NCBI GenBank assembly: GCA_001599815.1
Contig: BCIA01000001.1
Span: 3,414,934-3,478,933 of the forward strand
Direction: 5' to 3'
Origin: Furcasterigmium furcatum
Taxonomy: Eukaryota > Ascomycota > Sordariomycetes > Glomerellales > Plectosphaerellaceae
Length of the DNA: 64,000 bases
In this document: positions 22,038-32,104 of the stretch, piece by piece
How the letters are laid out: each line of letters begins with the position of its first letter
How positions within the stretch are numbered: the first letter of the stretch is position 1
Notes under the pieces: generated by a model
The model's input: the letters and a program-made list of their open reading frames with translations, nothing else
What the model was told of the DNA's origin: nothing
Databases searched by the model: none
Translations under genes and position numbers: made by a program

Positions 22038-22523
22038 TCAAAGAGACTGCTTCATCTCGTCCCTTTTTTGTTGAACATCGGGATGGTCGGCCTCGTCTGC
22101 AAGCTCTAGCTTGTAACCGGCAGTCAGAGCCGTTGCGACGAACTCGGCATCCTCCTTGAAGTTCTGTCGACCTGAAATGCTGATCCGCCATTGGGACCGC
22201 GATTCTCGCGCCAACTTGGAGGGCGTACGCCCGATGCTGAAACATACCACTGTCGGATCCTTCGAAGATGTGGACGCCTTGACGATGCAAGCCATGCGAC
22301 CCTTGAGGTGGTGGCGCATTCCGCTTGTATACCCGCCCTTGGTTCTGCCAGTCGAGAGAACCTGAGACGCGAGACGGATCATGAGGTCCTTCTCGGTGAT
22401 ACAGATGCCGTAAAAGAACAATTTGAGATATTTGATGATAGTTTAGAGCGCGTCTCTGCGCTTCTGAACCTCGCTTCCCTTGGGCACGTATGGCTGGCCA
22501 ACTCGGGGCACCGGGGGCGCCAT
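22038..22523 (-). pseudogene. Uncharacterised ORF with an in-frame TAA
   Basis: From ATG 22523 the frame reads 26 codons to TAA at 22445-22443. It then stays open in the same frame for another 134 codons to a stop at 22038. The joined product would be about 161 residues, starting MAPPVPRVGQPYVPKGSE and ending DEMKQSL, with a mixed alpha/beta look and no signal peptide. CAA to TAA is one transition, so a nonsense mutation is plausible. A short intron is also possible, since CTAAAC resembles a branch site. I do not recognise the family. Coding status is uncertain. Confidence 0.35.
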
Positions 22524-23044
22524 CGCTGCGGTGTCGCTTTCCGTGAGACGTGTAGGTGAGGGGCAGCTGCTTTCGGTGTTAGCGGAAGACCTGGAGAAAG
22601 CGTCGAGAATGTGGGAAGAGGGAAGACAAACTGAATGCGACTGAAGCTCTGTCTAAGGTTGCCGAGGGAATCAAGAAGAAGACTGGGTAAAGGAGGTCGG
22701 GGACACAGAGGATTAATCCTGGTGAACCACTGGCAGGAGGCTGCCCGATTTCCTGCCTTTGGAGCAGGTGTACGGGCAAGAACTCAGGCCAAATCTGGAT
22801 ATGGTCTTGTGCCTTGAATCACCTCTTTCCCATTAGACCTGAATGGAGGAGAGTTTGAAGTTCTCTTTCGAGAAGTTGCTGAGGTTTTGGCCTTCCATCT
22901 GGCAAGAGCGAAGAAACTACTTTCAACCTATAACCTAGTACCAGCCTGCACCTTGTTGCTTTGTCATTTTAACTGAGTAGAGCTGAGGAAGGAAGTGAAG
23001 AAAACATAAATATAGACTTTCAATTACCGTGCTTGCCTGAAACA

Positions 23045-23608
23045 ATGTCCCAGTTGATTTCTCGTCATGCCGAACCTTCCCTGCACGCACCTCAGCCTTT
23101 CCAGCTAATTCCTCAACTCCAGGACACAACCTCTCCTTCTCCCCGGCGGCCCTCATCTCTTCCTAGGGAAGCCGCGAACCTCTCCTCTGGAGTGATACCT
23201 CGACGAAAGAGGCCCGCATCCAAAAGTACTCTCCTCTCCTCATTTCTTTGGCCACTGAGACTGGGGTCACCGTTGCGAATGATGCTGACTAGGTCTCCCT
23301 CGCTGACACGAGAACCTTCATCCGAAGATGGTGTCAGGTTGGTAGGACTTGCGGGAAACCATGGCACTGGACGAGAAAGGCGTGGCGCAGATGCAGCCGT
23401 GTGCCTCCTCACCAAGATGGGCGAGCAGTTCCCGGGCCTAAAGAACCTCTTCAGCCAGTTCATAGATGCCGTCCGGACTCTCCACCAACCGTCGCAACAA
23501 ACCGCCCACATCTCGTGGCAGACACACAACCCCCGCAATATGACACCTTCTGGCGGAAGAAGCGAACAAGGCGCCTCGCGCCACGGAGCACAAGATGCAG
23601 CTTCGTGA
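23045..23608 (+). CDS. Doubtful ORF, 187 residues
   Basis: ATG 23045 to a TGA at 23608. The product is Ser/Pro/Arg-rich at the start and has one helical stretch around MGEQFPGLKNLFSQFIDAV. A second frame overlapping its 3' end (about 23595-23855) is also open, so a splice or frameshift could join them. The opposite strand is open as well. No domain is recognised, and it may be chance. Confidence 0.25.
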   Translation: MSQLISRHAEPSLHAPQPFQLIPQLQDTTSPSPRRPSSLPREAANLSSGVIPRRKRPASKSTLLSSFLWPLRLGSPLRMMLTRSPSLTREPSSEDGVRLVGLAGNHGTGRERRGADAAVCLLTKMGEQFPGLKNLFSQFIDAVRTLHQPSQQTAHISWQTHNPRNMTPSGGRSEQGASRHGAQDAAS

Positions 23609-23898
23609 GCGTCGCGCTGTGTCTACAACGGATGACGACGTCGACAACCTCCCGCTCGCCTCTCTGACAATCACCGATAAGGCCAGCGACGGCGAGAAGA
23701 ACAAGCCGGCTGTTGCACGCGAGCAGACGGCTGCGCCCAGGATTGAAGCTCCAGCTCCGATGTCTGCCGTCGCCAAATTCCAAATTGGAGGAATTAGCGG
23801 CGGCCCAAGCTCCCTGAGGGAACCCGTGGATCCACCTCAGCTTCAGCTCCTCTGAAGACATTGCCGCCGTCCAGGTATGTTGCCCTTGGATTTTCTCT

Positions 23899-24109
23899 AA
23901 TCGAGCAAGAGGCTATCTCGATTTATTTGAATTAAGACAGAGGGTATCTCAATTTCCTGAGCTTGAGAGAGAGGTCATCTCGATTTCTTGCAATCAAAAT
24001 AGAGGCCATGTCAATTCCTTGGAGTTGAGAGGCAGGCCATCTCGGTTTTCTATCGCTCGATCTGAAGCCTGCTGGTCGACATCCCTGGATGGCCGTTCCG
24101 AGGGCGGCC
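23899..24109 (+). repeat. Degenerate ~31-bp minisatellite plus conserved core, copy A
   Basis: Five decayed units with the pattern RAGAGGYYATCTCGATTTCYTG run from 23899 to about 24053. A 56-nt core follows at 24054-24109 (starting CGCTCGATCTGAAGCC and ending in GGCCGTTCCGAGGGCGGCC). The core recurs inverted at 29345-29392, 48 of 48 positions aligned with one mismatch apart from an 8-nt insertion here. Confidence 0.75.
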
Positions 24110-24825
24110 CCCCTCTTGACAGGCCGGGCAGGGGGACCCAGGAGGACGGAACTGCCGAGCAGTTCAGACGAGCAGACCAGTGAAAAGCAATTGAACCGTC
24201 CATCCCGTCTTCAACATCCTCCTCCAAGATTCAATTCATCACCCCCGTATCGAGACAATTCCAGCCACACGCGTATGTACAGTCAGTCGACCATTGGCAC
24301 CAACAGCAGCGAGGGTCCTCAAATATCCCGCAATCTCAGTCATGCCAGGTCCGAGCCCGGCGCCCATCCGACTCTGCCCGTCTCTAACCCCAGCGTTCAC
24401 CAAGCATCTCCACGGCGCTGCGCCCAATAGAAACACGGCGCGAGCCCTCACAAGCCCACAAGGCGGACGTCAACTCCCGGCGCCGGTGCGTGGGGGGCCG
24501 CATCCAGCGGCTTTCCGGCCAACGTTGGCTGGCCATGGGCGAGCCCAGGCGCGATCCGCGAGCTACGCGAGCCTCGACGGCCTTCTTTTGGCCTGTCGCA
24601 AGCGCCAAGTCGATGCCGCGACGGAGCTCGCCCAGGGTCTGGCAGTCTGGTTGCTGGGAAAAATTTAACTCGTACCGAGCATGTCATTTCTCGGCCGCGA
24701 GAGGGGCTCCGGCTTGAGAGAAAGTCTTTTCCCACGACCTTCCCGAGTTACGCACTCTCTCTTCCATGCTCAACACGCCTCGAAAGACGCTGAACATACT
24801 CTGTGCCAATACCTGAGCATTCGCC

Positions 24826-26484
24826 ATGGCCGACGAGAAGCAATCCCAGTCCGTCGCGACTGCGGCACCTCATGCCGCTGACCCCGCCGCCGGCCCCGCG
24901 CCGGCCGATCTCGAGGCCGCGAGGACGACGTCCGCGAGTGGCAACGCCGCCGCAAAGGCCGGCGGCGATGAGGCCCTCGCCATGGTCGGCGAGCAGCAAC
25001 ACAGCTACGATCCTGCGGTCGCTGCCCGCGCCGTTCGCAAGATTGACTGGTTTCTCATGCCAGCTATGATCTTTGGATGCAAGTCACCCACAGGGACCCC
25101 AGTGGTGGGCCATCGCTAACCTCCAACAGACGGCCTCGTCTACTACGACAAGGCGATCCTCGGCTCTGCTGCTCTCTTCGGCATGATCGATGACCTGGCT
25201 CTCCGTGTCGTTACTGACCCTACCACAACCCCGCCAACCGTCGACACCACGCGCATGTCTTGGGCCACCTCGCTCTTCTACTTCGGCATGCTGGCCGGCC
25301 TCTACCCCATGACCTATGCACTGCAGCGGTTCGACATTGGGCGCATTCTTGGCGGTATCGTGATTGTCTGGGCGATCATCTGCGCCGTCACGGCTGCCGT
25401 CGTCAACCACCAGGGCCTCTACGCCCAGCGTTTCTTCCTCGGCTTCGTCGAGAGCATCATCCCCACCGGCTTCATGTGCATCGTGTCCGGCTACTACACC
25501 CAGCAGGAGCAGAGCATGCGCCAGAGCTGGTGGTTCAGCAGCACGGGTCTCTTCACCATCATCGGAGGTGGCCTGAACTACGCATTCGCCCAGATCACCG
25601 GTGGCGACCTCACCCGCTGGCAGTACATCTACCTCCTCGCCGGCTGCCTGACCTTCCTGTTCGGTCTGTTCTGCTTCGTCCTGCCCAACTCGCCTGTCAA
25701 CGCGTGGTTCCTCACCCCCGAGGAGCGGTTCGCCGCCGTCGAGCGCCTGAGATACGGCCAGACCGGCGTGCGTTGCACCAAGTTCAAGTTCGGCCAGCTC
25801 AAGGAAGCCCTCCTCGACGCCAAGGTCTGGCTCATCGCCCTCATGATGGCCTCAGCGTACACGATGAACGGCGCCGTCTCCGGGTTCGGCCCTCTCATCG
25901 TCTCGACCTTCGGCTGGACGCCCCTCGAGTCGATCCTCTGGCAGTTCCCCCTCGGCGGCCTGTGCCTGATCGTCATCCTCGCCACGGGCTACCTCGGCTC
26001 CCGCTTCCAGAACATTCGCATCATCATGCTCGTCCTCTGCTGCCTGCCCGTCATCGCCGGCTGCGCCCTGATCTGGAAGTCCCAGTGGTACCACCACGCC
26101 GCCGCGCCCGTCATCGGCTACTCCATCACGGGCACCTTCGGCGGCGTCGTGTCGCTCATCATCTCCATCGGCATGTCCAACGTCGCCGGCCACACCAAGA
26201 AGAGCTTCATGGCCGCCACCATCTTCGTGGCGTACTGCGTCGGCAACATCGTCGGCCCCCTCCTCGTCAACTCCAAGACCCGCAGCCGGCACTACCCCGA
26301 GCTCTGGACCGGCCTCATCATCTGCTACGTCATCTGCATCTGCGCCTCGGGCGCGCTCTACTGGCTCCTCCGCCGCGAGAACGCCAAGAGGGAGGGCCTG
26401 GCCGTCGACGAGGAGGAGCGCGCCAAGCTCGCGTTCCAGGACCTCACGGACAAGGAGAACCCCTACTTCCGCTACGTGTACTAG
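24826..26484 (+). CDS. MFS transporter, anion:cation symporter (Dal5/allantoate permease-like) family
   Basis: Exons 24826-25078 and 25130-26484, 535 residues. The 51-nt intron appears to be GC-AG (donor GCAAGT, branch GCTAAC); removing it restores MIFGYGLVYYDKAILGSA, a family block at the end of helix 1. A polar N-terminus of about 70 residues precedes the membrane part. MFS features include the helix 4-5 region RFFLGFVESIIPTGFMCIVS, GYYTQQEQ, the central loop between helices 6 and 7 (TPEERFAAVERLR) and a second six-helix half. Such carriers bring organic anions such as allantoate, nicotinate or other carboxylates in with protons. The substrate cannot be told from sequence. The closing sequence ENPYFRYVY is typical of the subfamily. 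Confidence 0.92.
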
Positions 26485-26910
26485 GCATGCCGCGCCGCCC
26501 GCACGGGCTGCACCCGCGAAGCCGAGTTCGTAAATAGTAATCGATACCCCTGATCAGTATAATATAATCACACCTTCTCTGCTCTGCTCTGCTCACGTCG
26601 CGGTCCTCGGGTCATCATAAGTAATGGGTATCTCGGTCATATATTTGTGAGTCGCTCCGTAAATGCAAAGAAGGACATGCCACTCATGGGGCACGTCGTC
26701 GCTCCAGAAATGACAGTATAGATAAGATGGAGGAGGGGGATCGTGCGCCCTCCCGCCCGTCCCCCTCCAAAACGCCGCGCGATGCCAAGTCCCCGGAGCC
26801 GTTTCGCGTTCTCGGGTGATCAGCGGTGCGTCGACTCTGTTTTGTCGCACCGCACTTGCTCGGCCCGTCGAACCATACCCTCCTCGCCCCTTCCCCTTCC
26901 CACGTCGTCA
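26485..26910. other. Intergenic, 0.43 kb, convergent 3' flanks
   Basis: Lies between the 3' ends of the MFS gene and the MARVEL-like gene. It starts with an AT-richer stretch near 26540-26570 that may hold polyadenylation signals. Nothing else seen. Confidence 0.6.
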
Positions 26911-28493
26911 TCACGGCGGCTTTGCCGCTTCCGGGCCTGGCTGGCCTTGGGTCGCTGGTGGCGGGTCGTGCGGCGGCAGCTCGGCTGGGAGGTGCTCCTC
27001 GTCCCCTAGCGCGCCGCTCTGAAGCTCTGCCGGGCTTGCTGTCGCCTGACGTTGGGGGATAGTGGTCTGCAGCCGAAGCGGCGGGGGTTGGTCGCCGTCG
27101 AGGCCGGATTTGCTCGGTGCCACTGGGGCTACGGCGGGGAACTGCGGTGAGCCGAAGTCGGGCGTCTGGCCTGTGTGCTGGGCTGCGACGGGGACTTGTT
27201 GCTGGTACAGGTCGTATCTGTGCTGTGGCCACATGGTGCCCGGCGGGTTTGCCCAAGGGGAGTGTGGCGGGTATGGGGGTTGTGAGTGGTAGGATGATTG
27301 GCCATCAACCGGCGGCGGGGGCGCTGCCTGGTCGGCCAGTGGGGGAGGGTATGGCTGGCCTGGAGCGGGATAGTACCCGGGCATGTATGGATAGCCTTGT
27401 GGTGGCTGGCCATTGGGCTGAAGATGCGGTGGCCAGTAGTGATAGTGGTGATGATGGGCCCAAGGTGGTTGACCAGTTGACGCCCCGGACATGTGTGCTG
27501 AGGCGACGATTTTGTCTGGATCGTCGATGGGAGATGCCGCCTTCTCATTGTCAATCACTGGGGATGTCATGACTCGGTAGTTGTGCAGGGCGCGTCCTAG
27601 CGAAATTAGCCTCAGGCTGGTCGTGAGGGGTTGCACACCCGCAGAAGATGAGCTTACCGAAACAGACCAGGGTGACAATGAAAAAGATAGAGTTGACGGC
27701 CGCTGTCCCCGTTGCCGCAAATGTGGCGACGACGAAGCCCCTGGCGTGCTCCTGAATGAAGTCCTGATACTTCTTGAAGGCCGGGCCTAGTTCCGTAACG
27801 TAGTCGTCGTGGTCATCCAAGTCGTCCGTATGGCTGGCCAGAAGAGACGTTGCAATCAGCCAGAAGACGAGGGTGAGCAACTCGAGGCCAAGCTGGACCC
27901 AGCAGTTGTACATCATCGGCAAGAGCAGCACCGCCGTGCCCAGCCATACAAGGTAGGCGAACGACCAGGAAAAAGTGAACCAGCTGAAGGCTGCGAGAGA
28001 GTCAGTGGATGCAAAGGTGAATGGTTGTCAATGGGTGGTCAACGCACGATATCCCTCCGCACCGCTCCAGTTCTGTCGAGTTGGTCAACCTTGCTGCTCC
28101 AATGTTGTCGATTTCCGCACTGGTTCATCATACCGTTATCCTCCTGTAGCCCAGGGCCCTCTGTACCTCTGCCGTGCCATATGCCGTGAGGCCAACGGTT
28201 GCGACGCTCAGGGCCTGCCGCTCGTTAGATCCCAGCCACGAAAAGGACATGCATGCCTGGAGGGCAGGGCAGTTCCTTACAAACTGAAGGACGCGTATCA
28301 CGCCAATCCATACCGGCATGTCGGGGATGTGGTCTCGTTTTCGGCCGTCCTTCCTCCAGATGTTCGCCCACATCCATCCCAACAATCTTGTCCTGACGCC
28401 ATCTTTCTTCACGGGTGTCTCAGCAGAGGATTCCTCCTGCTTGTCGGCCGGGGCTGTCGCATCTTCGGCCGGTCTTGGTTCTTGTGCATCCAT
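26911..28493 (-). CDS. MARVEL-like four-helix membrane protein with a Pro/Tyr-rich tail
   Basis: Exons 28493-28281, 28214-28134, 28072-28048, 27990-27658 and 27596-26911; introns of 66, 61, 57 and 61 nt; 445 residues. A charged N-terminus is followed by four hydrophobic helices: around VWIGVIRVLQFALSVATVG, SWFTFSWSFAYLVWLG, MMYNCWVQLGLELLTLVFWL and GTAAVNSIFFIVTLVCF. The spacing is that of fungal MARVEL domains. From about residue 210 the protein is a cytosolic tail very rich in Pro, Gln, Tyr and His (YPYMPGYYPAPGQPYPPP), which may be disordered. The 25-nt third exon is very short, but it supplies exactly the frame and the residues joining helices 1 and 2. MARVEL proteins organise membrane domains; a precise role is not inferable. 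Confidence 0.8.
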
Positions 28494-29865
28494 GAGAATG
28501 GGCGTCGTCCGGGGGCGCGAGTCGTCGGGAGGGAGGGCGCGGCCTCGGCGGCGGGTGCGTTGTGGCGACGCTCCTCGAGGGCCAGGAATCGGGGCGGCGC
28601 TCTGGCTTCTCGCAGTGGGAGAGGCGGTGTGGTGCAGGCGGCGGGCGAGGGCAATTGTCAGGACGTCGGGGGTGTGTCGCTCATCTTTCGCTCGATGGAC
28701 GTGATGGATTCGATGTCACGGTGGTGTCGTTGGAGCCCTCTCGATGTCTTCGGGAGATGGGGATGAACCAGAGAGGCGGGTAATGAAGAGTGCCAAGTTT
28801 TAAACCTGGAATCAACAGGGGGTGGAAGCCAGCTTTACGGCTCGATGATCGTCATTCGCACGGTGTATCTGGCCCTGTATTGGCCGTGAGAACGCCGTGG
28901 GTGCGTTGTCGGGCACTGTGCAGAACTTGGCTTCCAAGTTCCCCCAGACTCCTTTCCCCCCAACCCAAGATGGATTGCCAGCGTCGCACTTGTTCCCGGA
29001 ATGTTAAGGAGGATGTGGTCATCGATCCCCGCCCACTCTTGGCAACGAGGTTAAAAAAACTGCTGCATGTCGTGAGCGCGACGTCTCCAAATCTCGACAG
29101 GACCTGAGTGACCTCTGGAAAATTGACCCGACCCGTCAGCTCGATTAGCTGAGAGCTTATCTGGATTTCCCGGGGTGGATCAAGAGGTTATCTCGTTTTC
29201 CTGAATTAGGCCGGATCTAAGGTTGGCTCGATTTGCTCACCCCCTGGATGAGTTGTTTCTTTTGACCCCGGCCTCTTGCTCACTGCTAGAATTGACTCCA
29301 TGTGTGATTGAGAACTAACCAGGCAAGGGGATCGCAGAACAGATGGCCGCCCTCGGAACGGCCATGTCAACCAGCAGGCTTCAGATCGAGCGTCAGATAA
29401 TCGAGACAACCTCTATCTTGACTCCGAAAAATCGAGAGGACCTCTCTCGGAACCTCAGAAAATCGGGATAGCGTCCCGTTGAGCTGGAGGTAATTCCAAG
29501 GCCGGCCTGACCAACTTGGAACAGTCTAAAAGAAGACCTATTTCCACCATAATACAACCGAACCGGCCATGTAATTTGCGACCCTCGTGCCAGGCAATGG
29601 AGGGAGCATTGTAGGCATTTCCTAGAGAGTCGATCGTCGACAGCGATGCGCTCCGGGTCACCCTCGACGCCAGACGGGGAAATCAGACGGTCGCGAGAAG
29701 GGTTGTTTTTGGCGCCGTAGTGTATAGAAACCGTCAACTCATAGCCGTCATCCATCAACTCATAGCTGTCATCCATCACTCAAAAGGGCATCTTGATTAC
29801 ATTACATTAACAACTCCACGCGCTTCCCAACGATGGCTTCCCAGAAGCACAGCGAGCACCCCCCT
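28494..29865. other. Intergenic, 1.4 kb
   Basis: Promoter of the MARVEL-like gene on the left. An inverted-repeat block (copy B) lies at 29141-29475, and the 3' flank of the PPPY membrane protein on the right. An 18-nt near-duplicate (YCATCAACTCATAGCYGT) occurs at about 29745-29775. No gene seen. Confidence 0.6.
29141..29475. repeat. Inverted-repeat block, copy B of the 31-bp minisatellite and core
   Basis: Units of the AAGAGGTTATCTCGTTTTC type run in plus orientation from 29141 to about 29238. The same units run in minus orientation from about 29393 to 29475, next to the core at 29345-29392. The block could therefore fold on itself. The core is the inverted partner of 24054-24109, about 5.2 kb away. 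Confidence 0.7.
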
Positions 29866-31133
29866 TTACTCCCCACCCCCACCCCCAGACTGGTCTGCTC
29901 CCTTGTCTTCATACGGCGGGGGAAGATCCACGTATCCCGGCAGCCCTCTGTCGGACCTTCCTCTGTGTTCTTCCAACTCATAGTTTTGAGGCTCGGCCTG
30001 GTACGCAGGCGCCGGAGCTTGCACGACATCCGGGTCGACGGGTCGCGAACGCGGGTTTCGCCCTCCGCTGCCGGGTAGCACCGGACCGCGCATGATTGCT
30101 TTCTTGGCCTCACGTCGTCTGAAGAGAAGGAGCATGACAAGAAGCATGACGGCGGCCAACCCCATGATGATGCCGGCGACTCCCCCGACGCTGAGCGCCA
30201 TACCCCCGCGGTCGCCCTCAACCTCAAAATCTCCAGGGAAGTACGAGGCGCTTGTGGTAGCCTGCGTGCTGTTTGGTTGGCGACTGGACGATGGTATGAC
30301 GGAGACCGTGAATGAGGGCACGGCCGACGATGCGAATCAAGGGGCGTCCCTCGCGTCCAGTGGCCTGTTGATCCTCGTGTCCCGTGGCCTGTCGATCCTC
30401 GTGTCCTGAAAGCTACACGTTTCCTCAAAAGGCACGTCTTGACCCGTGAACTGAACCCATACACACTGAGAACTGGTCAGATTGTTCCTCAAGAGGTCCT
30501 AGGTTCAAAAGGGTGTACCAGGATCAAACTTGCCTCAGTGGTGACGTTTCTCGGCGCGAGGGTTCTGTCGCTCAGGTCGTCGTCAAGGTCAAAATACGTG
30601 AATCGGATGGCCAGTGTGGCTTTGACTCCCTCCAGCTCTGATTTGTCGATATTCTGGGAAAACTTATCTTCTCCCAGGGTCATGATGTACTGGGGGATGA
30701 CCACGCCGGTCGAGCACCATTTCCCTTCACCGGCTACTCGAAATGATCGGCTCAATGCTATGCCCCAGGTGTATACTTGGTCGCCATTGTCGAACGCGGC
30801 ATCCTCGTACTGACCCCACCAGTAATCGGCTGCCCACGCGCCGACGGCCTGACTTGAGACGGTTGGGTCGTCGACTTCAAATCTGAAGTGGCCACTCCTG
30901 TGGGAGGCGGCGAGGGGAACCAGAACGCGGGCGTCATTTGGTGGCGGCTCTCGCCCAGCGCAGGGAAACTCGTCTAGGAGGCCATCGGTGCTGATTTTGA
31001 CGTCGTACACGACTGTTTCGCCGTTGAGGATGCTGTTGTAGGTATAGTGGGATTCTGGGAACGCCAGGCCGACTCGATAAGCGTCGCAGGGCAAGGCTGT
31101 TGAGAGAATCGCGAGTAACCGTAGACGGAACAT
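29866..31133 (-). CDS. Type I membrane protein with a PPPY cytosolic motif
   Basis: Proposed exons 31133-30534 and 30261-29866, 331 residues. The start is the ATG of MFRLRLLAILSTALPCDA, a signal peptide; the frame upstream lacks ATG. The 180-residue extracellular part has Trp/Tyr-rich strands and Asn-x-Thr sites. A single helix (GGVAGIIMGLAAVMLLVMLL) is followed by RRR and a tail with YEL and LPPPYED, a possible WW-domain (Rsp5-type) binding motif. The splice is uncertain: the best frame-preserving choice is a GC-AG intron of 272 nt (donor GCAAGT at 30533, acceptor CGCAG at 30262), long for this genome. Without splicing the first frame ends at 30489 as a secreted 215-residue protein and the helix exon is orphaned. 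Family not recognised beyond this topology. Confidence 0.6.
30361..30409 (+). repeat. 24-bp tandem duplication
   Basis: Two adjacent copies of TGGCCTGTYGATCCTCGTGT plus CCYG, differing at two positions, lie inside the proposed intron of the PPPY membrane protein gene. A more decayed third copy may precede them. Confidence 0.7.
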
Positions 31134-32104
31134 GTCGCGCGCGCGGGCGTCTCGAAAGACCAAGCAAGTCGATTCCGTAGATGCAAAGCCGCGGAGTCAT
31201 CTCCAGGGGGTCAGCCAGCGGGCGGTTGCTGGTTAATATTCCTCTGCATGCTCAATTTCGCAGACCCCAGCCCTGCCCGTTGGCTGGCCTCACTTTGGAA
31301 GCCTGTCATGTCAATGTATGTTTGTTGGTCCTGATCGGGGTGCTCCCAGCTCCCGCCCGTTGGCTGGCCTCACTTTGGAAGCCTGTCAACGTATGTTTGT
31401 TGGTCCTGATCGGGATGCTGAGAGCGCTTGGCTCGGGCCGCGGACCCTTGAAATTGATGTTGCCAAGGGGTCCAGCTGAGGTGATGCGCCCTGAGGGAAA
31501 ACACGTGGTCTGGCACCGCCACATCTCGACGCGTAGAGAGGCGCATCCCCCTCCTCGTCCTCGATATCTCGCCCCGAGTGATGGTCATCGCGAACGAAGA
31601 GCGGCCGGAAAAGGATGATGATTTGATGGCCTGTTGTTGCGATTGGAAAGCGCTTCACTCGATATGAATGCGCACCTCGCCCGGGGGCCTTTCGGGGCGT
31701 GCGAAAGGCGCCAGTCGGGCCATCGTGGCTGTTGGGAACAAATGCTATTCGGACAGCCTGAGGTGAATCAGGGGGAAATGGGCGCTCTGGGGAAAAGAAC
31801 CTTATCAAATCAGAGTTGACGCATTTTGATTTTGGGGAGCTAAGGTAAGGCAACAGCGAAGCAAACGGGCAACTACGTACCTGCCCGGACCTCAACAAAC
31901 TGGCGCCTTCCAACGGGAAACTGCCTGAAGGTTCGGGAGACCGCAGCTGCCACAGTTGACTTGGATGGAACCTGACCGACCTGGGACCAACTCGATGCAA
32001 AAAGCCCACGAGCTTACAAGCCTTCGCTTCAAATCTGCCACGCTTCTTCCATCTCCTGCATGCGTTGACTCCCACCACCACCTCCGACTCGGACATCGCT
32101 CACG
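31134..32104. other. Intergenic, 1 kb, divergent promoters
   Basis: Between the PPPY membrane protein gene (-) and the exonuclease gene (+). It holds the 80-bp tandem duplication. A 236-codon minus frame at 31386-32096 has no domain and covers the exonuclease promoter; I regard it as chance. Confidence 0.6.
31275..31430 (+). repeat. Tandem duplication of an ~80-bp unit
   Basis: Two direct copies start at 31275 and 31355 with GCCCGTTGGCTGGCCTCACT and both run into TATGTTTGTTGGTCCTGATC. The second copy lacks 5 nt (TGTCA/ATGTA region). A recent local duplication with no coding content. Confidence 0.85.

Larger units (their letters stand above)
22524..24825. other. Mostly gene-free region, 2.3 kb
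   Basis: It contains an unrecognised ORF at 23045-23608 (listed separately), a degenerate minisatellite at 23899-24109, and the promoter and leader of the MFS gene on the right. No further gene seen. Confidence 0.5.

Noticed and set aside
31386..32096. 236-codon minus frame with ATG
   Set aside because: It spans the promoter of the exonuclease gene and the 80-bp duplication, has no domain or splice support, and shows non-coding composition.
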